The notes under the pieces were generated by a model. It saw only the letters and a list, made by a program, of their open reading frames with translations, ran no database searches and was not told the DNA's origin. 64,000 bases of DNA from Apoderus coryli. Taxonomy: Eukaryota > Arthropoda > Insecta > Coleoptera > Attelabidae. The DNA is taken from assembly GCA_911728435.2 (NCBI GenBank), contig OU452216.1, forward strand, positions 2,418,842 to 2,482,841, given 5' to 3'. A program made the position numbers and the translations under genes. Below are positions 46,951 to 60,193 of the stretch, piece by piece (the stretch's first letter is position 1; the number at the start of each line of letters is the position of its first letter).

Positions 46951-49900
46951 ATACCTACTATAAATATATTAGTTTGGTATTTTAAATCTGCTAGCCTAAA
47001 AATGGCTGCCGATCATCATTTTATAAACCTACCACATCTTTCTATTTGAAAATCGTTGGTGTTCAATTAACGTTAACGTTAATAGCGGCGGACGTTGATT
47101 TTAGGACTATCTGTCTATCTATTTTGGCTTCGTTGGTTTGTCATAATTTGGCAGAATTTTGTTCTGACGTTGGTGTCCCTTATTTTTGTTTGGTTGACAC
47201 TTCTATTTCACGTCATAAATAAATAGGTTATATTATGGGGCTTGGAGGTTAAAAGTAAACAGTAGTAGTATGCATTGTAACTATATTTGATAAAAATAAA
47301 CTGTGCTGGCTGTATCCTACTGTGAAAGGGCAAGAGGCCAATAATAGTTAGTACTCGCTTAGGCGGTAACTTAAAAAAAAAACGAAATAACTTGAAGCAT
47401 TCAAAATATGGACCTACAGGCAAGAGACAGAAATCAATTTGGAAATGGAAATTTGGTCGTCAGCATCCGCTAATAATAATAATACGTGGTGTATAAAATA
47501 AAAAGTGTAGTTAATTCTATATTGATTTGTTGTGTTTACGGTTTATAATTTTTGTATAAAAACATGATAAGTACTATTTACACAGAATATTATTTATTCT
47601 GTGCTATTTATATGAATATATATAATGGCTATACTTACTTTAAGACTTAAACTTAACAAAATTACGTACCTATTTTGTTTCATTGAATGTTTTTGATCTA
47701 GGTTATAATCTGTAATTAGTTTTTGGACAAAAACAGGTAGGTAGGTAGGTAATGAGACTTGTATTTTATCCAGTTATTTGTAACGTAAGAATAAATTCGG
47801 TATCAGGAAATTAAAACTAAATGTAGGCATTTTAATTTAATTTAGTAGTGGAATTTGTAAATTAAAAAAGAAACCCTAATTTTTTGGTAAATAAATCGTA
47901 AGATAAACAATATGTCGTCATCCAAAACATATGATCAAATTCTCTCGGTCTTAGCTTAGATACGTACGTCGTACGTATGACGTCATTTTAAATAATAGCA
48001 TTGTTCCACAGATGACAATAAGTCCACTTATATCAAGCTGCGAATATTTGTGATAAAGTGAAGCAAAATTTGTCACGCAATGAGATAAACAAAGACAAAT
48101 AATACTGCTTTAATTCACATGCAGCCAACGTAAGTATGCACCTACAGATATTGTGAAATCCGTTTATATAACAGATAACGTAGGCAACACTGTCCTAATG
48201 TACGTAGTTGGTTATGCTACCCTTCACCACCTGATCTATTATAGGAATGTAGTAACGACGTACGTATGAATATCTACTTTCTTGACGAATGGAGAACCTT
48301 TGTATAAAACAAAGACCTTAATAATACATACATACATAATAATAATACTGTGTTAGTAAGGTCTTTGGTATAAAATTAGCCAGCTAAGTACCGTACGTCG
48401 TTAGTTATTTGGAAACTATCCTGACCCTGACCGGATGAAATTGACCTAGTAACCTTTATTTTAGCTGTCTTAAAATAGTACAACATTTATTTTATTAATA
48501 TAATATACTAAATTTAATTAATTAATTAAACAGGTAAAGTTAGGTATAATACGAAAATTGTAAATCTATAATAAAATTAGTCAGCTAAGTACGTACGTCA
48601 TTAGTTATTTGGAAACAACCCTGACCGAGATCAATAAGATGAAATTGACCTAGTAACCTTTAGTTTAGTTTCAAACAAATCTAAATAATAATAATAATGT
48701 ACCTACCTTCCTTTTTATAAACTTCATTAATAAGTACAACATATACGACATACCTACCTAGGTATCTCAAATTCTTCCTGATAAATGGATTATAAAAACT
48801 GTAAATTGTAATTGTTGGTATTTTCTGATCGAGAATAAGTTTCAGTAAATAGTAGATACTTAGTTTTACAAAGTACTCACGTTGTTAAAAGCATATTTAT
48901 GTAGCTGGATGCAAAAAATGTTGTCTGTATTGTGACCTTTTTATAGACTTCATTAATAAAAAAATAACTCTACTTGTAATTGTTTGTTGCCAGTGATAGA
49001 TCTCGGGTAAAAGTAGGTACTTCCTTACTTGCATTGTTTTTGTATATTTCTGTATCTATCACTTTGGAATAACAATATTATGTTGTTTGTATTTGTTACT
49101 TACGGTTGTGATGTGGTAGGTATAATGTTTTAATTTTAAAAATATTAACCTGTTTGTTTTGATCGTAATATACCTAGTAGGTAGCTAACAACAAATGTTT
49201 GCCTGAAATATTGAATACCTATTATGTGTTTGTATTAAACTACTTACTGTGCAAGTGTTTTTTGCTATATTTACTACTGTTGTTTACTCATTTCGATAAT
49301 TTGTGTTTATTGTTGTTGTTCTTTGCGGAAGTTTATGATGAGTGGCCATTTGCAAAATTGGAGTGACTGGTCACGGAATTAGTCGAGTCGAAAACGATGT
49401 GCGCCATTGTTGCCATATTGGGCCACATTCTACAAAATCACTTTCTGGGATAATTAGATTTGGAATTAAAGCAGTTGTTAAAAAATTAGATAAGCCTTCA
49501 CTGTTCATGGCAGTATTTTATAGGTTATGTATGTATGTATTATTTTCAATTGCAATGGATGAAAGAATTTGAATGTGTTTGTTTGTGAAAAGGATAGGCA
49601 TCATAGCCAAATGAAACATAATGTTCATTTCCTGTGTGGTGGTCGTTAGTGTCGCCTCTATATTGAAGGCAAAAATGGGTGTCATCGGTATGATTTTATG
49701 TGGTTTTTCGCACATTTTGTAAGTAATTTTGCAAATGTTGCGTATATCAGTGTCTTTTAAATTTTGTTCTTTATATTTAACATGTGTTTTTAAAGAGTGT
49801 CATTGTATATTTATTTGGAAAAATGTAAAAGAACGTTATGTGTGACAGCTGAACTAAATTAGATTTGTCAATTTTAAGGAATATACCAGTCGCATTTAAG

Positions 49901-50080
49901 GTTTGATAGATTAATAAAAATGAACGAAAAACGCAATAATTGAAAATATAGGATATGGAAAAGGCACAGTGGCGTACCAAATATGCTTGTACGTAACTTT
50001 AAAATTGTTTTTGTACCTAAACACAGCACCAAAACAGGTATTTATTTCAAAGTAATAGCAGTACTTTATAATGCTTTTTT
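46951..50080. repeat. Spacer X, copy 10
   Basis: Near-identical to copy 1 (1960-5060), but lacking the leading ~50 bases (AATATTCC...). CRE palindrome near 47960 and MITE included. Right end has several substitutions (GGTCACGGAATTAGTCGAGTC near 49370). Confidence 0.9.
48310..48367. mobile_element. 58-bp hAT-like MITE, copy 10
   Basis: Same element, same GTATAAAA duplication (48302-48309, 48368-48375) and same site as 3290-3347, so it was copied with the spacer rather than inserted again. Confidence 0.8.
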
Positions 50081-50703
50081 CTTGAATTTCCTCGTAGAAA
50101 ATCGTATTCACCTCCTTGTCACGCTAAAATATCGTTTCTGCACAGGTAAATAAATGAATAAAATACATAATTTTAATGCATTGAATCAGCTTTGATATAT
50201 AGCCTATCGGGTGATGCAAAAAATAAAGTTGCCATATAGGAAACACTGTTGGAACGCCTCCGGCGTTCCTTTGCGTTTATTCGCACACAACTTTGTGCTT
50301 TTTTTCCCCATTTTAGAAAGAAACGGACTGTACGCTCGTTATTATATGTAACAAGAAATCCCTTCGGGATTTCCCAGTCGTTGTGTGGTAGTTTTATCTA
50401 TAAAAAAAGTCATTGAGGGTGGCAAAAAAAAATCAAAAAAAAAATCAAAAAAAAAAAATTTCAAGGAAAAAAATGTTTCTATTATTAAAAAAAAATTTTA
50501 AAAAAAAAATTTTAAAAAAAAAATTTCAAAAAAAAAAATTTAAAAAAAAAAAAATTAAAAAAAAAAAATTTAAAAAAAAAATAATTCAAAAATTAATTAA
50601 AAAAAAGTATTGCCAGAGCTGAAAATCTGAAAATGTTTCTATCTATTATTGAAAATAAATAGAAACATTTTTGAGTTACCCCGTAGAAAACCTCTAGGAG
50701 CAT
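50081..50703. repeat. Conserved core 10 (hairpin class G)
   Basis: H1 50251-50269, H2 50283-50298 plus T7, H3 50355-50373 (loop TTC), H4 50630-50671. Its A-tract happens to stay open on the plus strand for 69 codons (50413-50622, poly-lysine); this is a low-complexity artefact. Confidence 0.9.
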
Positions 50704-53405
50704 ATAGTTTAACTTTCAAAGAAATCTTGAATTGAAACCCAAAGAAATCAAAAAGTTATTCAAAACAATACTATTTCACCTTAACAAAATAAAGAAATAC
50801 ATTTTTGATTCACCCTGTATATAAATTTGAGTTTATAGTTTAACTTTCAAAAAATCTTGATTTGAAATCTAAAGAAATCAAAAAGTTATTCAAAATATTT
50901 CACCTTAACAAAATAAAGAAATACATTTTTGATTCACCCTGTATATAAATTTGAGCTTATAGTTTAACTTTCAAAAAATCTTGATTTGAAATCTAAAGAA
51001 ATCAAAAAGTTATTCAAAATATTTCACCTTAACAAAATAAAGAAATACATTTTTGATTCACCCTGTATATAAATTTGAGCTTATAGTTTAACTTTCAAAA
51101 AATCTTGATTTGAAATCTAAAGAAATCAAAAAGTTATTCAAAATATTTCACCTTAACAAAATAAAGAAATACATTTTTGATTCACCCTGTATATAAATTT
51201 GAGCTTATAGTTTAACTTTCAAAAAATCTTGATTTGAAATCTAAAGAAATCAAAAAATTATTCAAAATATTTCACCTTAACAAAATAAAGAAATACATTT
51301 TTGATTCACCCTGTATATAAATTTGAGCTTATAGTTTAACTTTCAAAAAATCTTGATTTTAAATCTAAAGAAATCAAAAAGTTATTCAAAATATTACTAT
51401 TTCACCTAAACAAAATAAAGAAATACATTTTTGATTCACCCTGTATATAAATTTGAGCTTATAGTTTAACTTTTAAAAAAATCTTGATTTGAAATCTAAA
51501 GAAATCAAAAAGTTATTCAAAACAATACTATTTCACCTTAACAAAATAAAGAAATACATTTTTGATTCACCCTGTATATAAATTTGAGCTTATAGTTTAA
51601 CTTTCAAAAAATCTTGATTTGAAATCTAAAGATATCAAAAAATTATTCCAAGTATTACTATTTCGCCTTAACAAAATAAAGAAATACATTTTTGATTCAC
51701 CCTGTATATAAATTTGAGCTTATAGTTTAACTTTTAAAAAAATCTTGATTTAAAATCTAAAGAAATCAAAAAGTTATTCAAAACAATACTATTTCAGCTT
51801 AACAAAATAAAGAAATACATTTTTGATTCACCCTGTATATAAATTTGAGCTTATAGTTTAACTTTCAAAAAATCTTGATTTGAAATCTAAAGAAATCAAA
51901 AAGTTATTCAAAATATTTCACCTTAACAAAATAAAGAAATACATTTTTGATTCACCCTGTATATAAATTTGAGCTTATAGTTTAACTTTTAAAAAAATCT
52001 TGATTTGAAATCTAAAGAAATCAAAAAGTTATTCAAAACAATACTATTTCAGCTTAACAAAATAAAGAAATACATTTTTGATTCACCCTGTATATAAATT
52101 TGAGCTTATAGTTTAACTTTCAAAAAATCTTGATTTGAAATCTAAAGAAATCAAAAAGTTATTCAAAATATTTCACCTTAACAAAATAAAGAAATACATT
52201 TTTGATTCACCCTGTATATAAATTTGAGCTTATAGTTTAACTTTTAAAAAAATCTTGATTTGAAATCTAAAGAAATCAAAAAGTTATTCAAAACAATACT
52301 ATTTCACCTAAACAAAATAAAGAAATACATTTTTGATTCACCCTGTATATAAATTTGAGCTTATAGTTTAACTTTCAAAAAATCTTGATTTGAAATCTAA
52401 AGAAATCAAAAAGTTATTCAAAACAATACTATTTCACCTTAACAAAATAAAGAAATACATTTTTGATTCACCCTGTATATAAATTTGAGCTTATAGTTTA
52501 ACTTTCAAAAAATCTTGATTTGAAATCTAAAGAAATCAAAAAGTTATTCAAAACAATACTATTTCACCTAAACAAAATAAAGAAATACATTTTTGATTCA
52601 CCCTGTATATAAATTTAAGCTTATAGTTTAACTTTCAAAAAATCTTGATTTTAAATCTAAAGATATCAAAAAATTATTCAAAATATTTCACCTTAACAAA
52701 ATAAAGAAATACATTTTTGATTCACCCTGTATATAAATTTGAGCTTATAGTTTAACTTTTAAAAAAATCTTGATTTGAAATCTAAAGAAATCAAAAAGTT
52801 ATTCAAAACAATACTATTTCACCTTAACAAAATAAAGAAATACATTTTTGATTCACCCTGTATATAAATTTGAGCTTATAGTTTAACTTTCAAAAAATCT
52901 TGATTTGAAATCTAAAGAAATCAAAAAGTTATTCAAAATATTTCACCTTAACAAAATAAAGAAATACATTTTTGATTCACCCTGTATATAAATTTGAGCT
53001 TATAGTTTAACTTTCAAAAAATCTTGATTTGAAATCTAAAGAAATCAAAAAGTTATTCAAAATATTTCACCTTAACAAAATAAAGAAATACATTTTTGAT
53101 TCACCCTGTATATAAATTTAAGCTTATAGTTTAACTTTCAAAAAATCTTGATTTTAAATCTAAAGATATCAAAAAATTATTCAAAATATTTCACCTTAAC
53201 AAAATAAAGAAATACATTTTTGATTCACCCTGTATATAAATTTGAGCTTATAGTTTAACTTTCAAAAAATCTTGATTTGAAATCTAAAGAAATCAAAAAG
53301 TTATTCAAAATATTTCACCTTAACAAAATAAAGAAATACATTTTTGATTCACCCTGTATATAAATTTGAGCTTATAGTTTAACTTTCACAGAAAACTTGA
53401 ATTGA
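50704..53405. repeat. Tandem array 11, ~124-132-bp monomers (about 21 copies)
   Basis: Longest array of the 130 class. Long and short monomers are mixed; the TTCCAAGTATTACTATTTCGCC variant is near 51650, and two AAGCTTATAG / ATTTTAAATC variants are near 52620 and 53120. Ends at GAAAACTTGAATTG against the first captured fragment. Confidence 0.95.
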
Positions 53406-53536
53406 TTATTTACCTGTGGTAGACTGCGTATTGGTTATTTCATTTTCCTTTTTTTTTCTGGTATCCTGACCACGGCAATTCCATCCTTTCCTGGAACTAT
53501 CCTGGAACTAAGATTACCTTTCTTTCTTCTCGGCAT
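53406..53536 (-). pseudogene. Captured exon-like fragment, copy b (frameshifted)
   Basis: As 34209-34328, but with an 11-bp tandem duplication (CCTGGAACTAT on the plus strand, near 53490) that breaks the frame after about 13 codons. Truncated at its 5'-intron side, joining the array sooner than the other copies. Confidence 0.5.
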
Positions 53537-53939
53537 GTTTAACTTTCACAGAAAACTTGAATTGAAATCTAAAGAAATCAAAAAATTATTCAAAATATAA
53601 CTTTTTTTGACCTTAACAAAATAAAGAAATACATTTTTGATTCACCCTGTATATAAATTTGAGCTTATAGTTTAACTTTCACAGAAAACTTGAATTGAAA
53701 TCTAAAGAAATCAAAAAATTCTGCAAAATATAACTTTTTTTGACCTTAACAAAATAAAGAAATACATTTTTGATTCACCCTGTATATAAATTTGAGCTTA
53801 TAGTTTAACTTTCACAGAAAACTTGAATTGAAATCTAAAGAAATCAAAAAATTCTGCAAAATATAACTTTTTTGTCCAAAATAATGAAATACATTTTTAA
53901 CTCACCCCGTATATAAATTTAAAGCCTATGCATTTAAAG
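53537..53939. repeat. Three monomers between captured fragments b and c
   Basis: Monomers with TTTCACAGAAAACTTGAATTG and TTTTTTTGACC, the last with TTTTTTGTCCAAAATAATG and the CATTTTTAACTCACCCC form. Confidence 0.85.
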
Positions 53940-54104
53940 CCTATGCTACCTGAGTACTTATATAATATATTGATTATTTACCTGTGGTAGACTGCGTATT
54001 GGTTATTTCATTTTCCTTTTTTTTTCTGGTATCCTGACCACGGCAATTCCATCCTTTCCTGGAACTATCCTGGAACTAAGATTACCTTTCTTTCTTCTCG
54101 GCAT
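53940..54104 (-). pseudogene. Captured exon-like fragment, copy c (frameshifted)
   Basis: Carries the same 11-bp duplication as copy b. Includes the intron-side flank (ACCTGAGTACTTATATAATAT) seen in copies a and d. ORF region 53974-54104. Confidence 0.5.
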
Positions 54105-54370
54105 GTTTAACTTTCACAGAAAACTTGAATTGAAATCTAAAGAAATCAAAAAATTATTCAAAATATAACTTTTTTTGACCTTAACAAAATAAAGAAATAC
54201 ATTTTTGATTCACCCTGTATATAAATTTGAGCTTATAGTTTAACTTTCACAGAAAACTTGAATTGAAATCTAAAGAAATCAAAAAATTCTGCAAAATATA
54301 ACTTTTTTGTCCAAAATAATGAAATACATTTTTAACTCACCCCGTATATAAATTTAAAGCCTATGCATTT
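54105..54370. repeat. Two monomers between captured fragments c and d
   Basis: Repeats the monomer pair seen before fragment c, so fragment plus two monomers (about 430 bp) forms a tandem block. Confidence 0.85.
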
Positions 54371-54528
54371 AAAGCCTATGCTACCTGAGTACTTATATAA
54401 TATATTGATTATTTACCTGTGGTAGACTGCGTATTGGTTATTTCATTTTCCTTTTTTTTTCTGGTATCCTGACCACGGCAATTCCATCCTTTCCTGGAAC
54501 TAAGATTACCTTTCTTTCTTCTCGGCAT
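54371..54528 (-). other. Captured exon-like fragment, copy d (ORF intact)
   Basis: 39-codon frame from 54528 to the stop at 54411-54409, same sequence as copy a. Donor ACAG|GTAAAT present. Confidence 0.5.
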
Positions 54529-55095
54529 GTTTAACTTTCACAGAAAACTTGAATTGAAATCTAAAGAAATCAAAAAATTATTCAAAATATAACTTTTTTT
54601 GACCTTAACAAAATAAAGAAATACATTTTTGATTCACCTTGTATATAAATTTGAGCTTATAGTTTAACTTTCACAGAAAACTTGAATTGAAATCTAAAGA
54701 AATCAAAAAAGTCTTCAAAATATAACTTTTTTGTCCAAAGTAATGAAATACATTTTTAACTCACCCCGTATATAAATTTAAAGCCTATGCTAAAAGTTTC
54801 TGCCATGTCTTAAAGTCTTAAATAATAAATAACATTCATAAACATTTTTGAGTTACCCCGTAGATAGCCTCTAGGAGATTATAGTTTAACTTTCAAAGAA
54901 ATCTTGAAAAATAATGAAATACATTTTTAACTCACCCCGTATATAAATTTAAAGCCTATGGTAAAAGTTTCTGCCATGTCTTAAAGTCTTAAATAATAAA
55001 TAACATTCATAAACATTTTTGAGTTACCCCGTAGATAGCCTCTAGGAGATTATAGTTTAACTTTCAAAGAAATCTTGAATTGAAACCCAAAGAAA
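54529..55095. repeat. Monomers and two core 3'-end remnants
   Basis: Two monomers, then CATTTTTAACTCACCCC and the TTTCTGCCATGTCTTAAAG segment twice (near 54795 and 54965), each followed by a diverged core end (ACCCCGTAGATAGCC). A local ~180-bp duplication absent from unit 7. Confidence 0.8.
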
Positions 55096-55812
55096 TTATG
55101 GCCTTTTTATAAACAACAACTCTACTTGAAATAGGTTGTTGGCTGAAATTACAAAGTAAAAGTACTTACTTGCATTGATTGCAATAGGTATATTTCTGTT
55201 TCTATCACTTTGTTGTTGTTTAATATAACCTTCATTACGTATTTGAGGTAGGTAGCTAATGGTAGTTACATTTATTAGGTATTCTACCTATGTCTCATTG
55301 TGTAGTAGTAGCACCGTAAATATAAAAATCGTAGTCGTAGTATGGTAGGTAGTTGGTAGCCTAAAATATAAAATATTATGTAAAATACTTACTGTGCCAT
55401 GTTTACGAATGTTGTTTACTTACTTCTATTTATAATGGATACCTATTATAGGTGAATATGGTTACTTATTTAATATCGATATCCATATTTAGTTTCATTG
55501 AAAGTTTTTGTGACAAATTAACAGTAATGACAGAACTGAATCGGTACCAAACGACGTCAGGTTACAACAATACATAACAATAACTTATGTCAGATTGATG
55601 AATGTACGAAGTCTCGGAAGATTTTTCAACATTTTTAGTTTACAATTAAAAATGTAATAAAGGGCCGTACCATACCGTAAAAGTGCACTCCCCTGTTTAG
55701 AACAGTGCCTAGAATAAATCAAAAGGCTTTTATTGTATGTGGGGATGCTGCAAAAAGGCAAAATTTATTGATTTAGTAGTAGCATTTTTTGCAGTTTATC
55801 GGTTGTTGTTTT
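55096..55812. repeat. Short spacer Y, copy 11
   Basis: Same as 34728-35424 with small differences (an extra TTG at 55214, TATAGGTGAATATGG near 55447). Keeps AATCGGTACCAAACGACGTC. Nothing else recognised. Confidence 0.8.
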
Positions 55813-56403
55813 CTTGAATTTTCTCGTAGAAAAAGTTATTCACCTCCTTCTCACACTTTAATTTCGTTTGTGCAGAGGTATATAAATGATTAAAATACAT
55901 AATTTTAATGCATTCAATCAGCTTTGAAAAGTACCCTATTCTATTGTGCAAAAAGGAAATTTTCTATTATAGGCAGCGCTGCGGTTTCGCCTTCGGCGAA
56001 ACTGGAGCCTTAGTGGCTCCAAAATGGGTGTTTTTTTGCCAATTTTAGACAGAGACGGACTGTACGGGTTTTAGTATATATTAACAAGAAATCCCTTCGG
56101 GATTTCCCAGTCGTTGTGTGGTAGTTTTATCTATAAAAAAAGTCATTGAGGGTGGCAAAAAAAAATCAAAAAAAAAATCAAAAAAAAAAAATTTCAAGGA
56201 AAAAAATGTTTCTATTAAAAAAAAATTAAAAAAAAAAAAATTAAAAAAAAAAATTTCAAAAAAAAAAATTTAAAAAAAAAAAAATTCAAAAATTAATTAA
56301 AAAAAAGTATTGCCAGAGCTGAAAATCTGAAAATGTTTCTATCTATTATTGAAAATAAATAGAAACATTTTTGAGTTACCCCGTAGAAAACCTCTAGGAG
56401 CAT
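55813..56403. repeat. Conserved core 11 (hairpin class T, TATA-containing)
   Basis: A hybrid: lead-in with TATATAAA (55879-55886) as in C classes, but H1 55984-56002 and H2 56004-56020 of class T. H3 56088-56106 (loop TTC); H4 56330-56371; shortest A-tract of the set. Confidence 0.9.
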
Positions 56404-58199
56404 ATAGTTTAACTTTCAAAGAAATCTTGAATTGAAACCCAAAGAAATCAAAAAATTATTCAAAATATTACTATTTCACCTTAACAAAATAAAGAAATAC
56501 ATTTTTGATTCACCCTGTATATAAATTTGAGCTTATAGTTTAACTTTCAAAGAAATCTTGATTTGAAATCTAAAGAAATCAAAAAGTTATTCAAAACAAT
56601 ACTATTTCACCTTAACAAAATAAAGAAATACATTTTTGATTCACCCTGTATATAAATTTGAGCTTATAGTTTAACTTTCAAAAAATCTTGATTTGAAATC
56701 TAAAGAAATCAAAAAGTTATTCAAAATATTTCACCTTAACAAAATAAAGAAATACATTTTTGATTCACCCTGTATATAAATTTGAGCTTATAGTTTAACT
56801 TTCAAAAAATCTTGATTTGAAATCTAAAGAAATCAAAAAGTTATTCAAAATATTTCACCTTAACAAAATAAAGAAATACATTTTTGATTCACCCTGTATA
56901 TAAATTTGAGCTTATAGTTTAACTTTCAAAGAAATCTTGATTTGAAATCTAAAGAAATCAAAAAGTTATTCAAAACAATACTATTTCACCTTAACAAAAT
57001 AAAGAAATACATTTTTGATTCACCCTGTATATAAATTTGAGCTTATAGTTTAACTTTCAAAAAATCTTGATTTGAAATCTAAAGAAATCAAAAAGTTATT
57101 CAAAATATTTCACCTTAACAAAATAAAGAAATACATTTTTGATTCACCCTGTATATAAATTTGAGCTTATAGTTTAACTTTCAAAGAAATCTTGATTTGA
57201 AATCTAAAGAAATCAAAAAGTTATTCAAAACAATACTATTTCACCTTAACAAAATAAAGAAATACATTTTTGATTCACCCTGTATATAAATTTGAGCTTA
57301 TAGTTTAACTTTCAAAAAATCTTGATTTGAAATCTAAAGAAATCAAAAAGTTATTCAAAATATTTCACCTTAACAAAATAAAGAAATACATTTTTGATTC
57401 ACCCTGTATATAAATTTGAGCTTATAGTTTAACTTTCAAAGAAATCTTGATTTGAAATCTAAAGAAATCAAAAAGTTATTCAAAACAATACTATTTCACC
57501 TTAACAAAATAAAGAAATACATTTTTGATTCACCCTGTATATAAATTTGAGCTTATAGTTTAACTTTCAAAAAATCTTGATTTGAAATCTAAAGAAATCA
57601 AAAAGTTATTCAAAATATTTCACCTTAACAAAATAAAGAAATACATTTTTGATTCACCCTGTATATAAATTTGAGCTTATAGTTTAACTTTCAAAGAAAT
57701 CTTGATTTGAAATCTAAAGAAATCAAAAAGTTATTCAAAACAATACTATTTCACCTTAACAAAATAAAGAAATACATTTTTGATTCACCCTGTATATAAA
57801 TTTGAGCTTATAGTTTAACTTTTAAAAAAATCTTGATTTGAAATCTAAAGAAATCAAAAAGTTATTCAAAACAATACTATTTCACCTTAACAAAATAAAG
57901 AAATACATTTTTGATTCACCCTGTATATAAATTTGAGCTTATAGTTTAACTTTAAAAAAAAATCTTGATTTGAAATCTAAAGAAATCAAAAAGTTATTCA
58001 AAACAATACTATTTCACCTTAACAAAATAAAGAAATACATTTTTGATTCACCCTGTATATAAATTTGAGCTTATAGTTTAACTTTAAAAAAAAATCTTGA
58101 TTTGAAATCTAAAGAAATCAAAAAGTTATTCAAAACAATACTATTTCACCTTAACAAAATAAAGAAATACATTTTTGATTCACCCTGTATATAAATTTA
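56404..58199. repeat. Tandem array 12 with 255-bp dimer period (about 14 monomers)
   Basis: Long (CAAAGAAATC...CAATACT) and short (CAAAAAATC...AATATTTCACC) monomers alternate. The long form's AACTTTCAAAG start recurs at 56921, 57176, 57431 and 57686, exactly 255 bp apart. The right end switches to uniform long monomers with TTTAAAAAAAAATC. Confidence 0.95.
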
Positions 58200-60193
58200 A
58201 AGTGTACGTTAAAACATTCTAAAGTTTTAAAAGTTTTTCGATTGCAATCTACTTTAGACAAAATTGAAGAGCATCGAAAAGTGTCTTATTCCATAGAAGA
58301 GGTTATGCAACCGTAAATACCATAATGATGTGTTGGAGGTTGCATAAGCATAAGCTATTAAATAAAGGTCATTGATTAAAATGAGATTTAAAGATTAATA
58401 CTTGTTCAATGCAATTTACGTTAGTCTTTTTATAGGATTGTTATTAAAAATATACGAAATTGCATGTCCTATATGCTTTTCTAAGAATATAGTCATGAAA
58501 ATGGCTTTCAAAATAAATCGACAAATTCCAATATAGTTGCACCTCTAGTTTCACGTCATAATTTGGCAGAATTTTTTTCTGACGTTAGTGTCACTTATTT
58601 TTGTTTGGTTGACACTTCTAGGTCACGTCATAATTTGGTTTTATTTGTGTACATTAATAGCCTAACAGTTTTCAATTCCTATCAACATGTTAAATTGTAT
58701 TGTTATAAAATGGTTATTAAAAGTATTTGTAGTAAATTTAGAATATGCCATTGTATATTTGAAGTAATTTTAGTGAGAAATTGTTAATACCTAACCCAAA
58801 CTGACACTATCAACAAAATAGGCGTTCAAAATGTGGACATACAGCCGTTTGTTAAAATTATGTGGACTATAAAGTGACCAACGAAGCTCTGCTCAGGCGA
58901 CATAAACAAAATCATGATTTGGTGTTTAAAAATTATGAAATTTCGTTCGGTTTATTATAATATTTTCAGTGTGTGTAGGTTATACCTATTAATATACCAA
59001 TGTTTTTAAAATGTGTGTGATGATGTCGCGCGTAGTCCAAATTTAGTTTATTTATATAGTTAAATTATCTATGCACCTAACACAAAACTGTGTTGTATTT
59101 GTAGTTTAAGAAATTTTAATTATTGTGTATTTTGAAATAAAAACATTCAGCAAGTAAGTGTAGTTATAGGTACGTGATTTTCTAGGTATAAGATAAATAA
59201 GTAGCAGTTTAATTTTACTATAGGTAGTTTTTTATTCCTTACTTCTATTTATAATGGATACCTATTAATACTTATTTAATATCGCTACAAAATCACATAT
59301 CTATATTTAGTTTCATTGAAAGTTTTTAGTATACCTACTACTTGGAATTAACAAAAACAGTAATGACAGAACTGAATCGGTACTTACTTGCATAGGTATA
59401 TTTCTGTTTCTATCACTTTGTTGTTTAATATAACCTTCATTACGTATTTGAAGTAGGTAGTTACATTTATTAGGTATTCTACCTATGTCTGTGTTTGCAA
59501 AAGGTACGATTTCACTGTAATTAGATGTTGTTGTTTTGATCATAATATAGGTAGGTAATAGCAACAACGAATGTATTACATTGTGTAGTAGTAGCACCGT
59601 AGATATAAAAATCGTAGTCGTAGTATATTTTCGATGGTAGTAGGTACCTAGTTAGTAGCCTAAAATAAAGAATTTATGTACAATACTTACTGTGCAATGT
59701 TTACTCATAATTTGTGTTCATTGTTGTTATTCTCTGCGAAAGTTTATGAGTGGCAGTTTAATTTTACTATAGGTAGTTTTTTATTCCTTCTATTTATATG
59801 GATACTTATTATAGGTGTATATGGCTTCTTATTATAATCACATATCTATATTTAGTTTCATTGAAAGTTTTTGTAACAAAAACAGTAATGACAGAACTCA
59901 AAAACAGTAATGACAGAACTGAATCGGTACCAGAAGACGTCAGGTTACAACAATACATAACAATAACTTATGTCAGATTGATGAATGTACGAAGTCTCGG
60001 AAGATTTTTCAACATTTTTAGTTTACAATTAAAAATGTAATAAAGGGCCGTACCATACCGTAAAAGTGCACTCCCCTGTTTAGAACAGTGCCTAGAATAA
60101 ATCAAAAGGCTTTTATTGTATGTGGGGATGCTGCAAAAAGGTAAATTTATTGATTTAGTAGTAGCATTTTTTGCAGTTTTGTGTTGTTCTTTT
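58200..60193. repeat. Spacer Y, copy 12
   Basis: Begins AAAGTGTACGTTAAAACATTC. Left two-thirds like copies 3/8, right third like unit 9, so it is itself mosaic. Contains the 80-codon ORF at 59798-60040. Confidence 0.9.
59798..60040 (+). CDS. 80-codon Y ORF, unit 12
   Basis: Same translation as unit 9's copy (43790). Coding status unproven. Confidence 0.2.
   Translation: MDTYYRCIWLLIIITYLYLVSLKVFVTKTVMTELKNSNDRTESVPEDVRLQQYITITYVRLMNVRSLGRFFNIFSLQLKM

Noticed and set aside
50413..50622. Poly-lysine ORF in core 10
   Set aside because: Pure consequence of the A-rich tract; no other core keeps it at this length and frame.
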